Shown one piece after another: positions 17,853-26,659 of a stretch of DNA of 64,000 nucleotides. Position 1 is the stretch's first letter, and each line of letters begins with the position of its first letter. Below the pieces are notes generated by a model, which saw only the letters and a program-made list of their open reading frames with translations, did no database searches and was not told the DNA's origin. The stretch comes from Blautia pseudococcoides (GTDB taxonomy: Bacteria; Bacillota; Clostridia; Lachnospirales; Lachnospiraceae): NCBI RefSeq assembly GCF_001689125.2, contig NZ_CP015405.2, positions 2,137,001-2,201,000 of the forward strand. The letters are read 5' to 3'. The position numbers were made by a program, and so were the translations under genes.

Positions 17853-18741
17853 CAGCCTCTGCCCCCTTTCTCTCAATCGTCTTCTGCACAATAGTCAGCA
17901 CTACAAGTATCAGAAACAGTACATAGGACATGGCTGCCGCATATCCCATATTGTTTTTCTTGAAGGCTGTCTCATATATGTACTGGATCAGGGGCCTTGT
18001 GGAGCCTGCAGGCCCGCCTGCTGTGATCATATAGATCTGTCCGAATACTTTGAAGCAGGCAATGACCTGCAGAAGTACCACCAGATAGGTAGTGGGCTTC
18101 AAAAGCGGCAGTACGATGGAGAAAAGCTGCTGTCTCTTGGTTGCGCCGTCTATGGATGCGGCCTCATATATCTGGGGCGATATATCCTGAAGCGCAGACA
18201 GGTACAAAAGCATGGAAAATCCAACCGTCCACCAGATCGTCATGGCTGTGATGGCTGACCAGGCAAGACCGCTCTCGTTGAGCCACTGCAGCTCCCTGTC
18301 CGGGGGCAGGACTTTAATAAAATGCAGAAATCCGTTGATAAATCCCCGGTACGGCGTGAACATATATTTTGCTATAAATGCCGCAACAGACACGGACAGT
18401 ACACTGGGAAGATAATAACAGATACGCAGGCCCTTCTTTAATTTGTTCGGCCGGTTGGCAAACAGGGCCAGGATCAGTGCCATGATCACCAGAAGTGGTG
18501 TGGTGATCAGTACAAAATATGTGGTGTGCCAGAGGGCGTCCAGAAACTTTTTATCCCCCAGGAATTTTATGTAGTTGTCAAGTCCCAGGAACTTTACTTT
18601 TCCCATCAGAGACCATTTATGAAGGCTGACATAGACACCCTGGATCACCGGCCAGATGGTAAATACTGTATACAGGATAAAAAAGGGCAGTATGAATCCC
18701 AGTCCTGCCAGCAGGTTTTTGCGCTTTCTTTTTTTACTCAC
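17842..18741 (-). CDS. Sugar ABC transporter permease, MalF/UgpA type
   Basis: This 299-residue permease has a short basic N-terminus (MSKKRKRKN), six to seven membrane helices and the EAA loop YEAASIDGATKRQQLFSIVL near residue 190. It forms the translocation pore with the following MalG-type protein. It lies 93 bp below the binding-protein gene; that gap holds a stem-loop at about 18790-18818 which may lower permease expression relative to the binding protein. Confidence 0.9.
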   Translation of the reverse strand: MSKKRKRKNLLAGLGFILPFFILYTVFTIWPVIQGVYVSLHKWSLMGKVKFLGLDNYIKFLGDKKFLDALWHTTYFVLITTPLLVIMALILALFANRPNKLKKGLRICYYLPSVLSVSVAAFIAKYMFTPYRGFINGFLHFIKVLPPDRELQWLNESGLAWSAITAMTIWWTVGFSMLLYLSALQDISPQIYEAASIDGATKRQQLFSIVLPLLKPTTYLVVLLQVIACFKVFGQIYMITAGGPAGSTRPLIQYIYETAFKKNNMGYAAAMSYVLFLILVVLTIVQKTIERKGAEADEF

Positions 18742-18834
18742 TTGATCTCCTCCTTACAGCTTCCCGCTCACGATAGTTTTGCTGTCTGCAAGGGAAAGGA
18801 GAGCCTTATGCTCCCCCTTCTCTGCCCTGCTTAT

Positions 18835-20222
18835 TTACGGAAGATTCGTATCAAGTTCGTCGTAAAGCATACCGACTGCCTCTTCTGCATCAGTATCACC
18901 TGACCACAGAGTATTCAGACTGTCAATCATACCTGACTTCATAGCGTTAAATGTAGAAACCTTTGAGGGAAGAACTGCTGTCTCCAGAGCTTCCATGTAG
19001 CTGCTTCTGTAGGGCATATCCAGATATTCCTGGCTTTCCCTGACTGCATTGCTGGCAGGGATCTGGCCTGAGCCTGCCCATGTAAGACCGCCTTTTTCGG
19101 AAGCGCTCACCATAAATTCCACTGCTGCTTTGCTGTCCTCCCCGCTTCTGTCTTTCTTGGTTGGAAGAATCAGTGTGTGGGAGTCTGCCCAGCATGCATT
19201 CTTGTCAAACATCTGCGGATAAGGTATGGCACCGAAATTCAGGTTTTCTGTTTTCTCCAGGGCTCCGGTTCCCCATGTGCCGCCAATATAGATGCCGGCT
19301 TTTCCGCTCTGGAAGAACTGCTGGTGGTCGTCAATTCCTTCTGCCACATAGCCCTTGTCATAGAGGCTCTTTACAAATTCCGCAGCCTTTACCGCAATGT
19401 CTTTATCCATGGTGACTTCACTGCCGTCTTCATTCACAAGAGGGGTTCCTCCCATCTGGAAGTAAGTCGCCCACCATACACGGTATGGGTCATCACCATT
19501 ATTTGTCAGAGAGATAACCGAGCCTCCCTCCGGAATAACCGCTTTGATCTTATCACAAACCGCGTAGAAATCGTCTTCACTGGCAATAGCAAGCTGGCCC
19601 TTGTCATTCAGCGCGACGCCTGCCTGGTCCAGGATGTCTTTGTTGAAATACATGATCTCTGCATGGGTGTCCAGCGGAACCGCGTAAATGGAGCCGTCAA
19701 AGGTTACGGATTCCAGGGATGTCTCGGAATACATGGTGCTCAGGTCAACGCCCAGTTCATCCAGATAATCGTCCAGAGGCGCAACCACACCCTGTTCTAC
19801 CAGTTCCGGAAGAGACGATGCATGGGAAACGCCAATGTCAGGGCCTTTACCTGCCGCCACTGCTGTCTGCAGCTTTGTATAGTAGTCTGCCCATACCAGC
19901 ATGATGGACTGTACCTGCTTTTCCGGGCCTCCCTCATTGTATTCGCTTATCATCTTATCCATGAATTCCCCGTCACCGCCGCTGAACAGGGACCAGAATA
20001 CCAGCTTGTCTTTATCCACGGCAACTGCCTCCGGATTGTTTACGGTTCCGTCTTCATTGACATCTGCTGAGGCTTCTTCCCCCTGCTCTGCGGTTCCTTC
20101 TTCCTGAGAGGATTTTACCCCCCCCCCTCACTTTTTTCTGAACTTTCGCTTCCACAGCCGGCAAGAGCTGCTGCTGCAGTTAATGTAAGTGCCAGGATTG
20201 ATGCGATTGCTTTACGTTTCAT
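18835..20222 (-). CDS. Sugar ABC transporter solute-binding lipoprotein, frameshifted at a G10 tract
   Basis: The true start is the ATG at 20222, behind AAGGAGG. It encodes a lipoprotein signal MKRKAIASILALTLTAAAAL with the lipobox LAGC (Cys23). After about 35 codons the frame meets ten G (20118-20127) and a TAA. The rest of the protein continues in another frame from KSSQEEGTAEQGEE and is an intact ~395-residue family 1 binding protein (KLVFWSLFSGGDGEFMDKM onward). One more G or two fewer would restore a single ~460-residue protein. The cause may be a sequencing or assembly error, a real mutation, or slipped-strand phase variation. The body shows no other damage, which favours a functional gene. 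Confidence 0.85.
20118..20127 (-). repeat. Homopolymer G10 tract at the frameshift
   Basis: Ten consecutive G on the coding (minus) strand lie in the low-complexity linker after the lipobox. The count of 10 puts a stop directly behind the tract; 8 or 11 would keep the frame open. Confidence 0.9.
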
Positions 20223-20277
20223 ACTTTCTTTTCCTCCTTGAAATTTGGTTTCTTATCCTTTTGTGACCGGTCATAAA

Positions 20278-20494
20278 AACAATATTACTGTTGGTTATTG
20301 ATATGTACTCTTGTCCTTTAGAACAGTTTTATTGTTCTTTATGTATCCATAATACCGTCATTTTGTCTGTATGTCAAGTATAAACTTGCTATTATTTGTG
20401 GTTTTGACCATTTATAGCAGTATTTCCGCACATTAATAACAGTAATACCGTTATATTTAGTGTTATTTGACCTTTTATTTTCAGTATTTCTGTT
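20278..20494. promoter_or_regulatory. Array of operator-like sites, consensus AACAGTAWTACTGTT
   Basis: A 15-bp palindrome recurs between the ArsR gene and the ABC operon. Matches to consensus by eye: 20278-20292 (14/15), 20322-20336 (13/15), 20345-20359 (10/15, over the -10), 20416-20430 (10/15), 20438-20452 (14/15) and 20480-20494 (12/15). Start-to-start distances are 44, 23, 71, 22 and 42 bp, all close to whole helical turns, so bound dimers would sit on one face. The neighbouring ArsR-type protein is the obvious candidate ligand. Confidence 0.7.
20349..20377 (-). promoter_or_regulatory. Promoter of the sugar ABC/GH2 operon
   Basis: On the minus strand TTGACA (20372-20377) is 17 bp from TATTAT (20349-20354). 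Transcription should start near 20341, directly before the operator-like site at 20322-20336, which leaves a leader of ~120 nt. Confidence 0.78.
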
Positions 20495-20562
20495 ATAACC
20501 CTATCACAGAGGGCTATGTAATAATAGGGGACGCGCTCCACAGGTTTTCTATTCTCATGAAT

Positions 20563-20621
20563 AAAAAACTGCCGTACGCGGAAAGCTGTAAATCTGTCAG
20601 CTTTCCGCGTACGGCAGTTTT
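20563..20621 (-). terminator. Terminator of the ArsR-type regulator gene
   Basis: Perfect 24-bp arms (20565-20588 and 20598-20621, containing CTGCCGTACGCGGAAAGCTG) with a 9-nt loop end in TTTTTT on the minus strand, just below the regulator stop. This separates the regulator from the ABC operon. Confidence 0.92.
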
Positions 20622-20646
20622 GATCTTCCTGGCTGCTTACAAGTAT

Positions 20647-21567
20647 TCAATACTCAACGCTCATTACAATATCCTGTTCATAGTTGCCAAAGGATTTTCC
20701 AAATAGATTAAATCCTCCAATATACCTGGCATCCTCCTTATTTCCTATGCGCACATCAATATAGGGTTTTTCCATTAAACAAAGGTCCTCCAGGCTTACT
20801 TTGGCAGCCTCACTTCCATTGATAAAGCCGCCGTTTTCCAACACCTCCCAGGTCATGAGCATTCCATACTGGGTGGAGCCGTCCGGCCATACGGAAGGGT
20901 TCAGCCGCCCTCTTCTGCTTCCAAAATCACCGGGGCATGTCCAGGTCCCGCAGTCCACGCCATTTATCCACACCGTAATATCTGATTTCCAGTCTTCCCT
21001 GTATCCCGGCGCCTCGGAACAGATTTCCATGGACAGGCTCAGACTCTTGGCATGACGGTTCCTGGGAACCGCATTTGCAAATTTATATTCCACATAACCG
21101 GCAGATGTCCAGAAAAGCCCTGCCCTTATTTTCTCAGGATCATAAAAACTGTATTCTGTATCCTCCATGCCGATAACGCCCTCCGGGGAATACAGGCCGC
21201 AGGTGGGGTGGACTTTGCAGCCGGTGTAACTGCCGATAGGCATTTCCACACTGACGATCTCATTGACATCCAGGTTCCGCCTGAGCAGGCACATATTCAC
21301 AAAATCAAATTTTCTGCTGCAAACCTTCATGGTTCCCCTGCTGCCGGGCTGTTCCTCCATGCGGATCAAATCTGCCTTCTCCAGAAGTTTCAGATGAAAA
21401 GCCGCACTGGACTGGGGAATGTCCAGCGCCTTGGCGATCTCTCCTATGATCATATTGTCAGAATAGAGAAGCTTCAATATCTCCACACGCACAGGTGAGG
21501 ACAGCGCCTTTCCCACATCACAGAGCGCATCCGCATTCTCCATATCCAGTTCTCTTATTTTTGCCAT
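20647..21567 (-). CDS. ArsR-family winged-helix regulator with large C-terminal sensor domain
   Basis: The protein has 306 residues. Residues ~10-85 form an ArsR-type winged helix (KALSSPVRVEILKLLYSD, then the recognition region AKALDIPQSSAAFHLKLLEK). The remaining ~210 residues are a beta-rich domain of unknown fold, with short segments such as WINGVDCGTWTCPGDFGSRR that resemble a carbohydrate-binding sandwich; this is inference. I chose ATG 21567 (MAKIREL), with GGTGGT upstream. It has no metal-binding cysteine set typical of ArsR/SmtB. Its position above a sugar ABC-GH2 operon suggests it senses the transported sugar. Confidence 0.82.
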   Translation of the reverse strand: MAKIRELDMENADALCDVGKALSSPVRVEILKLLYSDNMIIGEIAKALDIPQSSAAFHLKLLEKADLIRMEEQPGSRGTMKVCSRKFDFVNMCLLRRNLDVNEIVSVEMPIGSYTGCKVHPTCGLYSPEGVIGMEDTEYSFYDPEKIRAGLFWTSAGYVEYKFANAVPRNRHAKSLSLSMEICSEAPGYREDWKSDITVWINGVDCGTWTCPGDFGSRRGRLNPSVWPDGSTQYGMLMTWEVLENGGFINGSEAAKVSLEDLCLMEKPYIDVRIGNKEDARYIGGFNLFGKSFGNYEQDIVMSVEY

Positions 21568-21661
21568 AATACACCACCGTTTCTTTTCTCCTGCAGTCAA
21601 ATACCCTGTTTAATAGATTTTGTTTTAGTATATCACCTTCTCTCCACAGCAGCAAGAATGT

Positions 21662-23032
21662 TTAATTTCTTCTTTTATCCGTAATATATTTCACTTCCCG
21701 TCCCAAAAAGAACAGTGCCAAAAGATTTGGTATTGCCATCATACCGTTCAGGGTATCGGACAGTTCCCATATGACGCCCGGGGAAAGCATACACCCCGGC
21801 AGGGTGAGCAGGATATAGCAGAACCGGTATGCAGCCGCCCCCTTCTCTTTACAGAGATAAGCGGCTGTACGCTCACCAAAGCAGGACCATCCCACAATGG
21901 TCGCAAAGGCAAAGAGGACCGTGGCGGCTGCCAGAAACTGTTTGCCATAGGGTATGGCTGTGGAAAATGCCATTCCGGTGAGGGTGGTGCCGTCAATATT
22001 TTCAATTCCTGCTGCCAGATTCTGAAGACAGATTTCCGGCTGGTAGACACCACTCACTAAAATGACAAGGGCGGTGACAGTACATACCAGAATGGTATCT
22101 ATAAAAATCTCCGCAATTCCCCACATCCCCTGTGTTTTCGGGTCTTTGACGTCGGATTGGGCATGTGCGATCACGGAGGAGCCAAGGCCCGCCTCATTGG
22201 AAAATATGCCGCGGGCAACCCCCATCTGCAGCGCCCTGCTGACTCCGTATCCGGCAGCTCCGCCCACCGCCGCTTTTACCCGGAATGCTTCCCGGAATAT
22301 AATGCCGAATGCATCCGGTATCATTTCCCTATGTACCCACAGCACCATCAGGGCCCCAAGGAGATAGGCGGCGGCCATAACAGGAACCAGTTTCTCCGTG
22401 AAGGCAGCGACCCGCTTCAGGCCTCCGTTCAGCACATAGGCCGTTGCCAGCATAGTCACTACACCTGTCAAAAAGGCCGGTATATGAAAGGCTTCCTCCA
22501 GCCCTTTTGCCATGGAATTTCCCTGCACCATATTTCCCATGCCAAAGGATGCACCCAGACAGCATATGGAAAATATAACAGCCATCCATTTACAGTGAAG
22601 CCCTCTGTCCATATACACCATGGCACCGCCTACCCAGGCTCCGTTCTCATCTCTGTAGCGGTAACGGATGCCCAGATAATTCTCCGCGTAATTGGTCATC
22701 ATACCAAAAAAGGCGGATACCCACATCCAGAAAATAGCCCCGGGCCCGCCGGCCATCAGCGCTGTTGCCACCCCTGTTATATTTCCGGTGCCCAGCGTGG
22801 CTGCCAGAGCAGTGCAAAAGGACTGGAACTGGGAGATGGAATGCTCCTCCTTGGTTTTTCTGACTTCTTCTTTTTTCAGCAGGGAACCCAGTGTGGTGCG
22901 GAACCATTCCCCTGCATGGGTGATTTGAAAAAACCGTGATTTTATGGTGAAACGAATGCCGGTGGCCAGGAAAAAAAACAGCATTCCAGGGCTCCAGACA
23001 AATTCATGGAGCGTATGCAATAGATTAGACAT
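21662..23032 (-). CDS. Na+/H+:alanine/glycine symporter (AGCS family)
   Basis: This 456-residue secondary transporter imports alanine or glycine with Na+ or H+. Family features are LHTLHEFVWSPGML at the N-terminus, the TLGTGNITGVATALMAGGPG loop and FSNEAGLGSSVIAHAQ. I chose the ATG at 23032 (MSNLLH) over the longer frame up to 23182 because that extension would run through the fba terminator (23164-23196) and because a promoter (-35 TTGGAC 23082-23087, -10 TATGAA 23058-23063, spacer 18) lies inside it. No partner gene is adjacent. Confidence 0.88.
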   Translation of the reverse strand: MSNLLHTLHEFVWSPGMLFFFLATGIRFTIKSRFFQITHAGEWFRTTLGSLLKKEEVRKTKEEHSISQFQSFCTALAATLGTGNITGVATALMAGGPGAIFWMWVSAFFGMMTNYAENYLGIRYRYRDENGAWVGGAMVYMDRGLHCKWMAVIFSICCLGASFGMGNMVQGNSMAKGLEEAFHIPAFLTGVVTMLATAYVLNGGLKRVAAFTEKLVPVMAAAYLLGALMVLWVHREMIPDAFGIIFREAFRVKAAVGGAAGYGVSRALQMGVARGIFSNEAGLGSSVIAHAQSDVKDPKTQGMWGIAEIFIDTILVCTVTALVILVSGVYQPEICLQNLAAGIENIDGTTLTGMAFSTAIPYGKQFLAAATVLFAFATIVGWSCFGERTAAYLCKEKGAAAYRFCYILLTLPGCMLSPGVIWELSDTLNGMMAIPNLLALFFLGREVKYITDKRRN

Positions 23033-23163
23033 ACAAAAAGACCTGCCCAAAAAGATATTCATAGCAGTATATGTGGATGCTGTCCAAACTATGAACAGCC
23101 TGAGCGCCGCAGAAATAAAAGAAACCCCTGCCAGCGGGATTTCTGCGCAAATGATGTTCCGCA

Positions 23164-23196
23164 AAAAAACTGCCCCGGTCACCCGGAGCAGTTTTT
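23164..23196 (-). terminator. Terminator after fba
   Basis: On the minus strand AAAAACTGCTCCGG pairs with CCGGGGCAGTTTTT around a GTGA loop, ending in seven T, 25 bp past the fba stop. Confidence 0.9.
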
Positions 23197-23221
23197 GAAA
23201 CGCATATGTTTTACAGTGGAA

Positions 23222-24091
23222 TTACTCGAAAGCTTTTCCAACAGAACCGAACAGTTCCATTTTCTCTTTGATGGTAGCGCAGATAGCGTCAAAGCCCGGT
23301 TTTAATAATTTACGCGGGTCATAGCCTTTGCCCTGATTGTCTTTTCCGGCCTCGATGTACTCACGTGTAGCAGCAGCGAAAGTCAGCTGGCACTCTGTGT
23401 TTACGTTGATTTTGGATACGCCCAGGTCGATGGCTTTTTTGATCATATCAGCCGGGATACCTGTACCGCCGTGCAGAACTAACGGCATGTCGCCTGTCAG
23501 CTTCTGGATGTCATCCAGAACGTCAAAGCGGAGGCCTGCCCAGTTTTCCGGGTATTTTCCGTGGATATTTCCGATACCTGCTGCCAGCATGTCCACGCCC
23601 AGATCAGCGATCATCTTGCATTCCTTCGGGTCTGCGCATTCGCCCATTCCTACAACGCCGTCTTCCTCGCCGCCGATGGAACCAACTTCAGCTTCCAGAG
23701 ATAAGCCAAGGCCTTTGCAGACACCTGCTAACTCTTTTGTCTTCTCAACGTTCTCTTCGATTGGGTAGTGAGAACCATCAAACATGATGGATGAGAAACC
23801 TGCTTTGATGCATTTGTAGCATCCGTCATAAGTACCATGGTCCAGATGCAGAGCTACCGGAACAGTAATGTTCAGCTCTTCCATCATAGCTTTTGTCATG
23901 TCCGCAACGGTTTTGAATCCGGTCATATATTTTCCGGCGCCCTCAGATACACCCAGGATGATCGGGGATTTGCACTCTTCTGCTGTTAACAGAGCTGCCT
24001 TTGTCCACTCCAGGTTATTGATGTTGAACTGTCCTACTGCATAGTGTCCTGCTTTTGCTTTTTTAAGCATTTCTGCTGCTGATACTAACAT
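23222..24091 (-). CDS. fba: Class II fructose-bisphosphate aldolase
   Basis: This 289-residue zinc aldolase of glycolysis cleaves fructose 1,6-bisphosphate. Motifs are LHLDHG (catalytic Asp84, zinc His85), FDGSHYP, EAEVGSIGG (zinc Glu), LHGGTGIP (zinc His) and KINVNTE. I chose ATG 24091 (MLVSAAEM), which has GGAGG upstream. It is transcribed alone from a promoter with -35 TTGCCA (24204-24209) and -10 TATAAT (24182-24187), spacer 16. It is divergent from the phosphofructokinase gene, so two successive glycolytic steps share one intergenic region. Confidence 0.95.
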   Translation of the reverse strand: MLVSAAEMLKKAKAGHYAVGQFNINNLEWTKAALLTAEECKSPIILGVSEGAGKYMTGFKTVADMTKAMMEELNITVPVALHLDHGTYDGCYKCIKAGFSSIMFDGSHYPIEENVEKTKELAGVCKGLGLSLEAEVGSIGGEEDGVVGMGECADPKECKMIADLGVDMLAAGIGNIHGKYPENWAGLRFDVLDDIQKLTGDMPLVLHGGTGIPADMIKKAIDLGVSKINVNTECQLTFAAATREYIEAGKDNQGKGYDPRKLLKPGFDAICATIKEKMELFGSVGKAFE

Positions 24092-24181
24092 AAATCTAAC
24101 CTCCACTAATTGAAAATTCTCGCTTTTCCCATCCTTGTACAGACCAACGGCCTGTTCATAAGGAAAGAACGATTTGTTATT

Positions 24182-24209
24182 ATTATAACACATTTCCCCC
24201 TTCTGGCAA
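24182..24209 (-). promoter_or_regulatory. Promoter of fba
   Basis: The -35 TTGCCA (24204-24209) and -10 TATAAT (24182-24187) are 16 bp apart on the minus strand, giving a leader of roughly 85 nt before the fba ATG. Confidence 0.72.
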
Positions 24210-24261
24210 GCTTTTCTTACGCAAATTTACCAATGCAGGCGGCAAAAGCGCTGCTCTACAT

Positions 24262-24498
24262 CTACAGACGCATTCTGAAATCTTCATACCCAAAGGTTTT
24301 AATCACCTCACAAGACCCATCCGCCCTCTCCACTGCTATGGCAGGCAGGCACATCCCGTTAAAGGTATTATTCCCCTGCCAGACAGGTTGGTCCTGCCAG
24401 GCGGTATGTGTACGGATACTCCCCCTCCTCTTTGCTGCCGGCCAGAGGCGGTCCGACCTCCTTACCCGATTCCTGCCTGCATACGGGTGCTCTCTGTC
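24262..24498 (-). pseudogene. Possible gene remnant in the fba-pfk intergenic region
   Basis: The minus strand is open for 79 codons between stops at 24499-24501 and 24262-24264. Its second half reads like a protein end (NNTFNGMCLPAIAVERADG, then EVIKTFGYEDFRMRL). There is no ATG before residue ~48, no convincing ribosome binding site, and fba has its own promoter below it. I cannot name a family. It may be a decayed 3' end or a chance open frame. Confidence 0.28.
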
Positions 24499-24650
24499 TT
24501 AACACGCAAAAAAAGTCCTGTAAATTTCTGTTTTCACTCCCGGATATCTATGGTATGATATATTTGTAGCAAAATTTCTGATTCATATGGAAAGGAGGGT
24601 ATAATTGCCGGAATATTGGTAACTGTTCAGTGTCTTCACAATTTCCCGCA

Positions 24651-24686
24651 AAAACCCAGGAAGGATCGCCTTCGGCAATGGGTTTT
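24651..24686 (+). promoter_or_regulatory. Stem-loop in the phosphofructokinase leader
   Basis: AAAACCCA (24651-24658) can pair with TGGGTTTT (24679-24686), with an inner AAGG/CCTT pair. It lies ~65 nt before the start codon, and only four T follow the stem. It may be a weak attenuator or just a structured leader; a TATGATAT-type -10 is visible near 24555. Confidence 0.35.
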
Positions 24687-24751
24687 GCCTGCTAAATGTG
24701 CAGACCTGCTGAATCATAACATATATTGCAATTATACAGTGAAACAGGATT

Positions 24752-25978
24752 ATGGAAATGAAAAATATGATCGTCGGCCAATCCGGCGGCCCAACCGCTG
24801 CCATCAACAGCAGCCTGTACGGCGTGGCAGCGGAGGGCCTTCGCCAAAAAGAATTTATCGGACGTGTCTACGGAATGGTAAATGGAATTGAGGGATTTCT
24901 GGAGGGAAGGATTCTGGACTTTGAAGATGCGCTGCCAGGCAATACACTGGAAGGCCTGAAAACAACTCCGGGCGCTTACCTGGGTTCCTGCCGCTATAAA
25001 CTGCCGGAGGATTTATCTGATCCGGTCTATCCGGAGCTGTTTGCAAAGTTTGAGGAACTGCAGATTGGATACGTGTTCTATATCGGAGGCAATGACTCCA
25101 TGGACACTGTGAGCAAGCTCTCCCGCTATGCTGCCTCTGTGAACAGTGATATCCGCTTTATCGGAGAACCCAAGACCGTGGACAATGACCTGGTCCTCAC
25201 TGACCATACACCCGGGTTTGGCAGTGCGGCCAGATATGTGGCTTCCACTGTGCGTGAGATTGTCATTGATGCCAATGTATATGAGAAAAAATCAGTAACT
25301 ATCATAGAAATCATGGGACGGCATGCAGGCTGGCTCACAGCCGCTTCCGCCCTGGCGAGAAAATATAAAGGGGACAACCCTCTGCTCATCTATCTGCCTG
25401 AGACAGCCTTTGACCAGGAGGCATTCCTCAAAAAAGTGGAAGGATGCTTTGATAAAACCCCCAATGTCATAGTGTGTGTTTCTGAGGGGATCCACGATGA
25501 CAAGGGAACTTTTATCTGTGAATACGACAACAATGTAGGCACAGATACTTTTGGACACAAAATGCTGGCCGGATGCGGCAAATATCTGGAAAACCTGGTG
25601 AGAAACCGTCTGGGGGTAAAAGCCCGCTCCGTGGAGCTGAATGTAAGCCAGCGCTGTTCTGCCTCCATGATGTCCGCTGCGGACCAGAAAGAAGCTGTCA
25701 TGGCCGGTGAATTCGGCGTCCGTGCAGCACTCAGAGGATATACAGGGAAAATGGTAGCATACAAAAGGACCTGCAACCTCCCCTACGCGATCACGCTTGG
25801 CCTGGAGGATGTAAACGAGATCTGTAACAAAGAAAAAACCGTTCCCATGGAATGGATCATGGAGGATGGCTCGGATATCAGTGATGATTTCGTCATCTAT
25901 GCGCTTCCGCTTATTCAGGGAACCGTTGAAGTCCCCATGGGTACAGACGGACTGCCTGCATTTGTCTATAGAAAATAA
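24752..25978 (+). CDS. 6-phosphofructokinase, probably PPi-dependent
   Basis: This 408-residue enzyme phosphorylates fructose 6-phosphate. The PFK fold is shown by VGQSGGPTAAINSS, IGGNDSMDT (112-120), EPKTVDND (139-146) and EIMGRHAGWL. ATP-dependent enzymes carry GGDGS and PGTIDND. Here Asp115 replaces the Gly, and Lys replaces the Gly of PGT, the two changes linked to use of pyrophosphate. The length also fits the PPi group, so I infer a PPi-PFK with moderate certainty on the donor. The start has only a weak AGGA site; an ATG two codons later is possible. Confidence 0.85.
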   Translation: MEMKNMIVGQSGGPTAAINSSLYGVAAEGLRQKEFIGRVYGMVNGIEGFLEGRILDFEDALPGNTLEGLKTTPGAYLGSCRYKLPEDLSDPVYPELFAKFEELQIGYVFYIGGNDSMDTVSKLSRYAASVNSDIRFIGEPKTVDNDLVLTDHTPGFGSAARYVASTVREIVIDANVYEKKSVTIIEIMGRHAGWLTAASALARKYKGDNPLLIYLPETAFDQEAFLKKVEGCFDKTPNVIVCVSEGIHDDKGTFICEYDNNVGTDTFGHKMLAGCGKYLENLVRNRLGVKARSVELNVSQRCSASMMSAADQKEAVMAGEFGVRAALRGYTGKMVAYKRTCNLPYAITLGLEDVNEICNKEKTVPMEWIMEDGSDISDDFVIYALPLIQGTVEVPMGTDGLPAFVYRK

Positions 25979-25992
25979 AGCGTTTTATTCAG

Positions 25993-26037
25993 AACGAGAG
26001 GGAATACCGCCTGTTGCCGCGGTATTCCCTCTCGTTT
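25993..26037. terminator. Bidirectional terminator between phosphofructokinase and TetR gene
   Basis: Perfect arms AACGAGAGGGAATACCGC (25993-26010) and their complement (26019-26036) have an 8-nt loop. They end both converging genes and overlap the TetR stop codon. Confidence 0.9.
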
Positions 26038-26659
26038 ACTTCTGTTCCCGGCTGCTGCCAAAAGACAGAAGTATATTTCTCTGTAGAAATTCTTTTGTCT
26101 GATTTCTTGGAGTATCCTCTGTCTCCATACCCTGAAGCAGATATACAAAGTAGCTCATTAATCCTGCCATCAATACCATAGTCACAAATGTTTCCGGCAT
26201 ATCCACAGGAATGATTCCCTCGCGTTTCCCCTGTTCCGTCAGAATGCGGAGCACACTCTCCACCTGACTCTGAGGGCCGCCGAATTTTGCATATTCCCTG
26301 TATAAGTGTTCTTTCATCTGACATTCCTGTCCCTGCAGGCGCATAAGCTGTGTGCTGCATCTGCTGCTGCTCATCTCTGTCTCAATGAAATCAAGCACTG
26401 CCATGATCTGCTCTTTCAGGCTCCCGGTTTTTCTGAGAACATCCATAATTTTCTGAAACAATTTCTCTCCGGACCAGATGATGGCTTTCGCCACCATCTC
26501 CTCCTTACTGGAAAAGTACTCATAAGCGGTACCCTTACCGATTCCGGCCCGGCTGGTAATATCAGATACCTTAATGGAGTGAATGTCCACATCTTCCTCT
26601 ATCAGTTCAATGACAGCCCGGAAAAGAGCCAGTTCCTTCTCACTGAGCTTCTCCTTCAT
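26036..26659 (-). CDS. TetR-family regulator coupled to the RND exporter
   Basis: This 207-residue TetR protein has its helix-turn-helix at ~30-52 (KVSDITSRAGIGKGTAYEYF) and a variable ligand domain. It is encoded after the RND gene with a 20-bp overlap and an AGGAGAG site inside that gene, so both come from one message. The likely target is the 16-bp palindrome at 30680-30695 in front of the RND gene, which would give feedback control. Confidence 0.88.
   Translation of the reverse strand: MKEKLSEKELALFRAVIELIEEDVDIHSIKVSDITSRAGIGKGTAYEYFSSKEEMVAKAIIWSGEKLFQKIMDVLRKTGSLKEQIMAVLDFIETEMSSSRCSTQLMRLQGQECQMKEHLYREYAKFGGPQSQVESVLRILTEQGKREGIIPVDMPETFVTMVLMAGLMSYFVYLLQGMETEDTPRNQTKEFLQRNILLSFGSSREQK

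Noticed and set aside
24616..24891. A possible leader gene before the phosphofructokinase gene, starting at TTG behind AAAGGAGGG
   Set aside because: The strong site is ~17 nt too far from the TTG, the product looks random (many Arg/Gln/Cys) and it runs into the enzyme gene in another frame.
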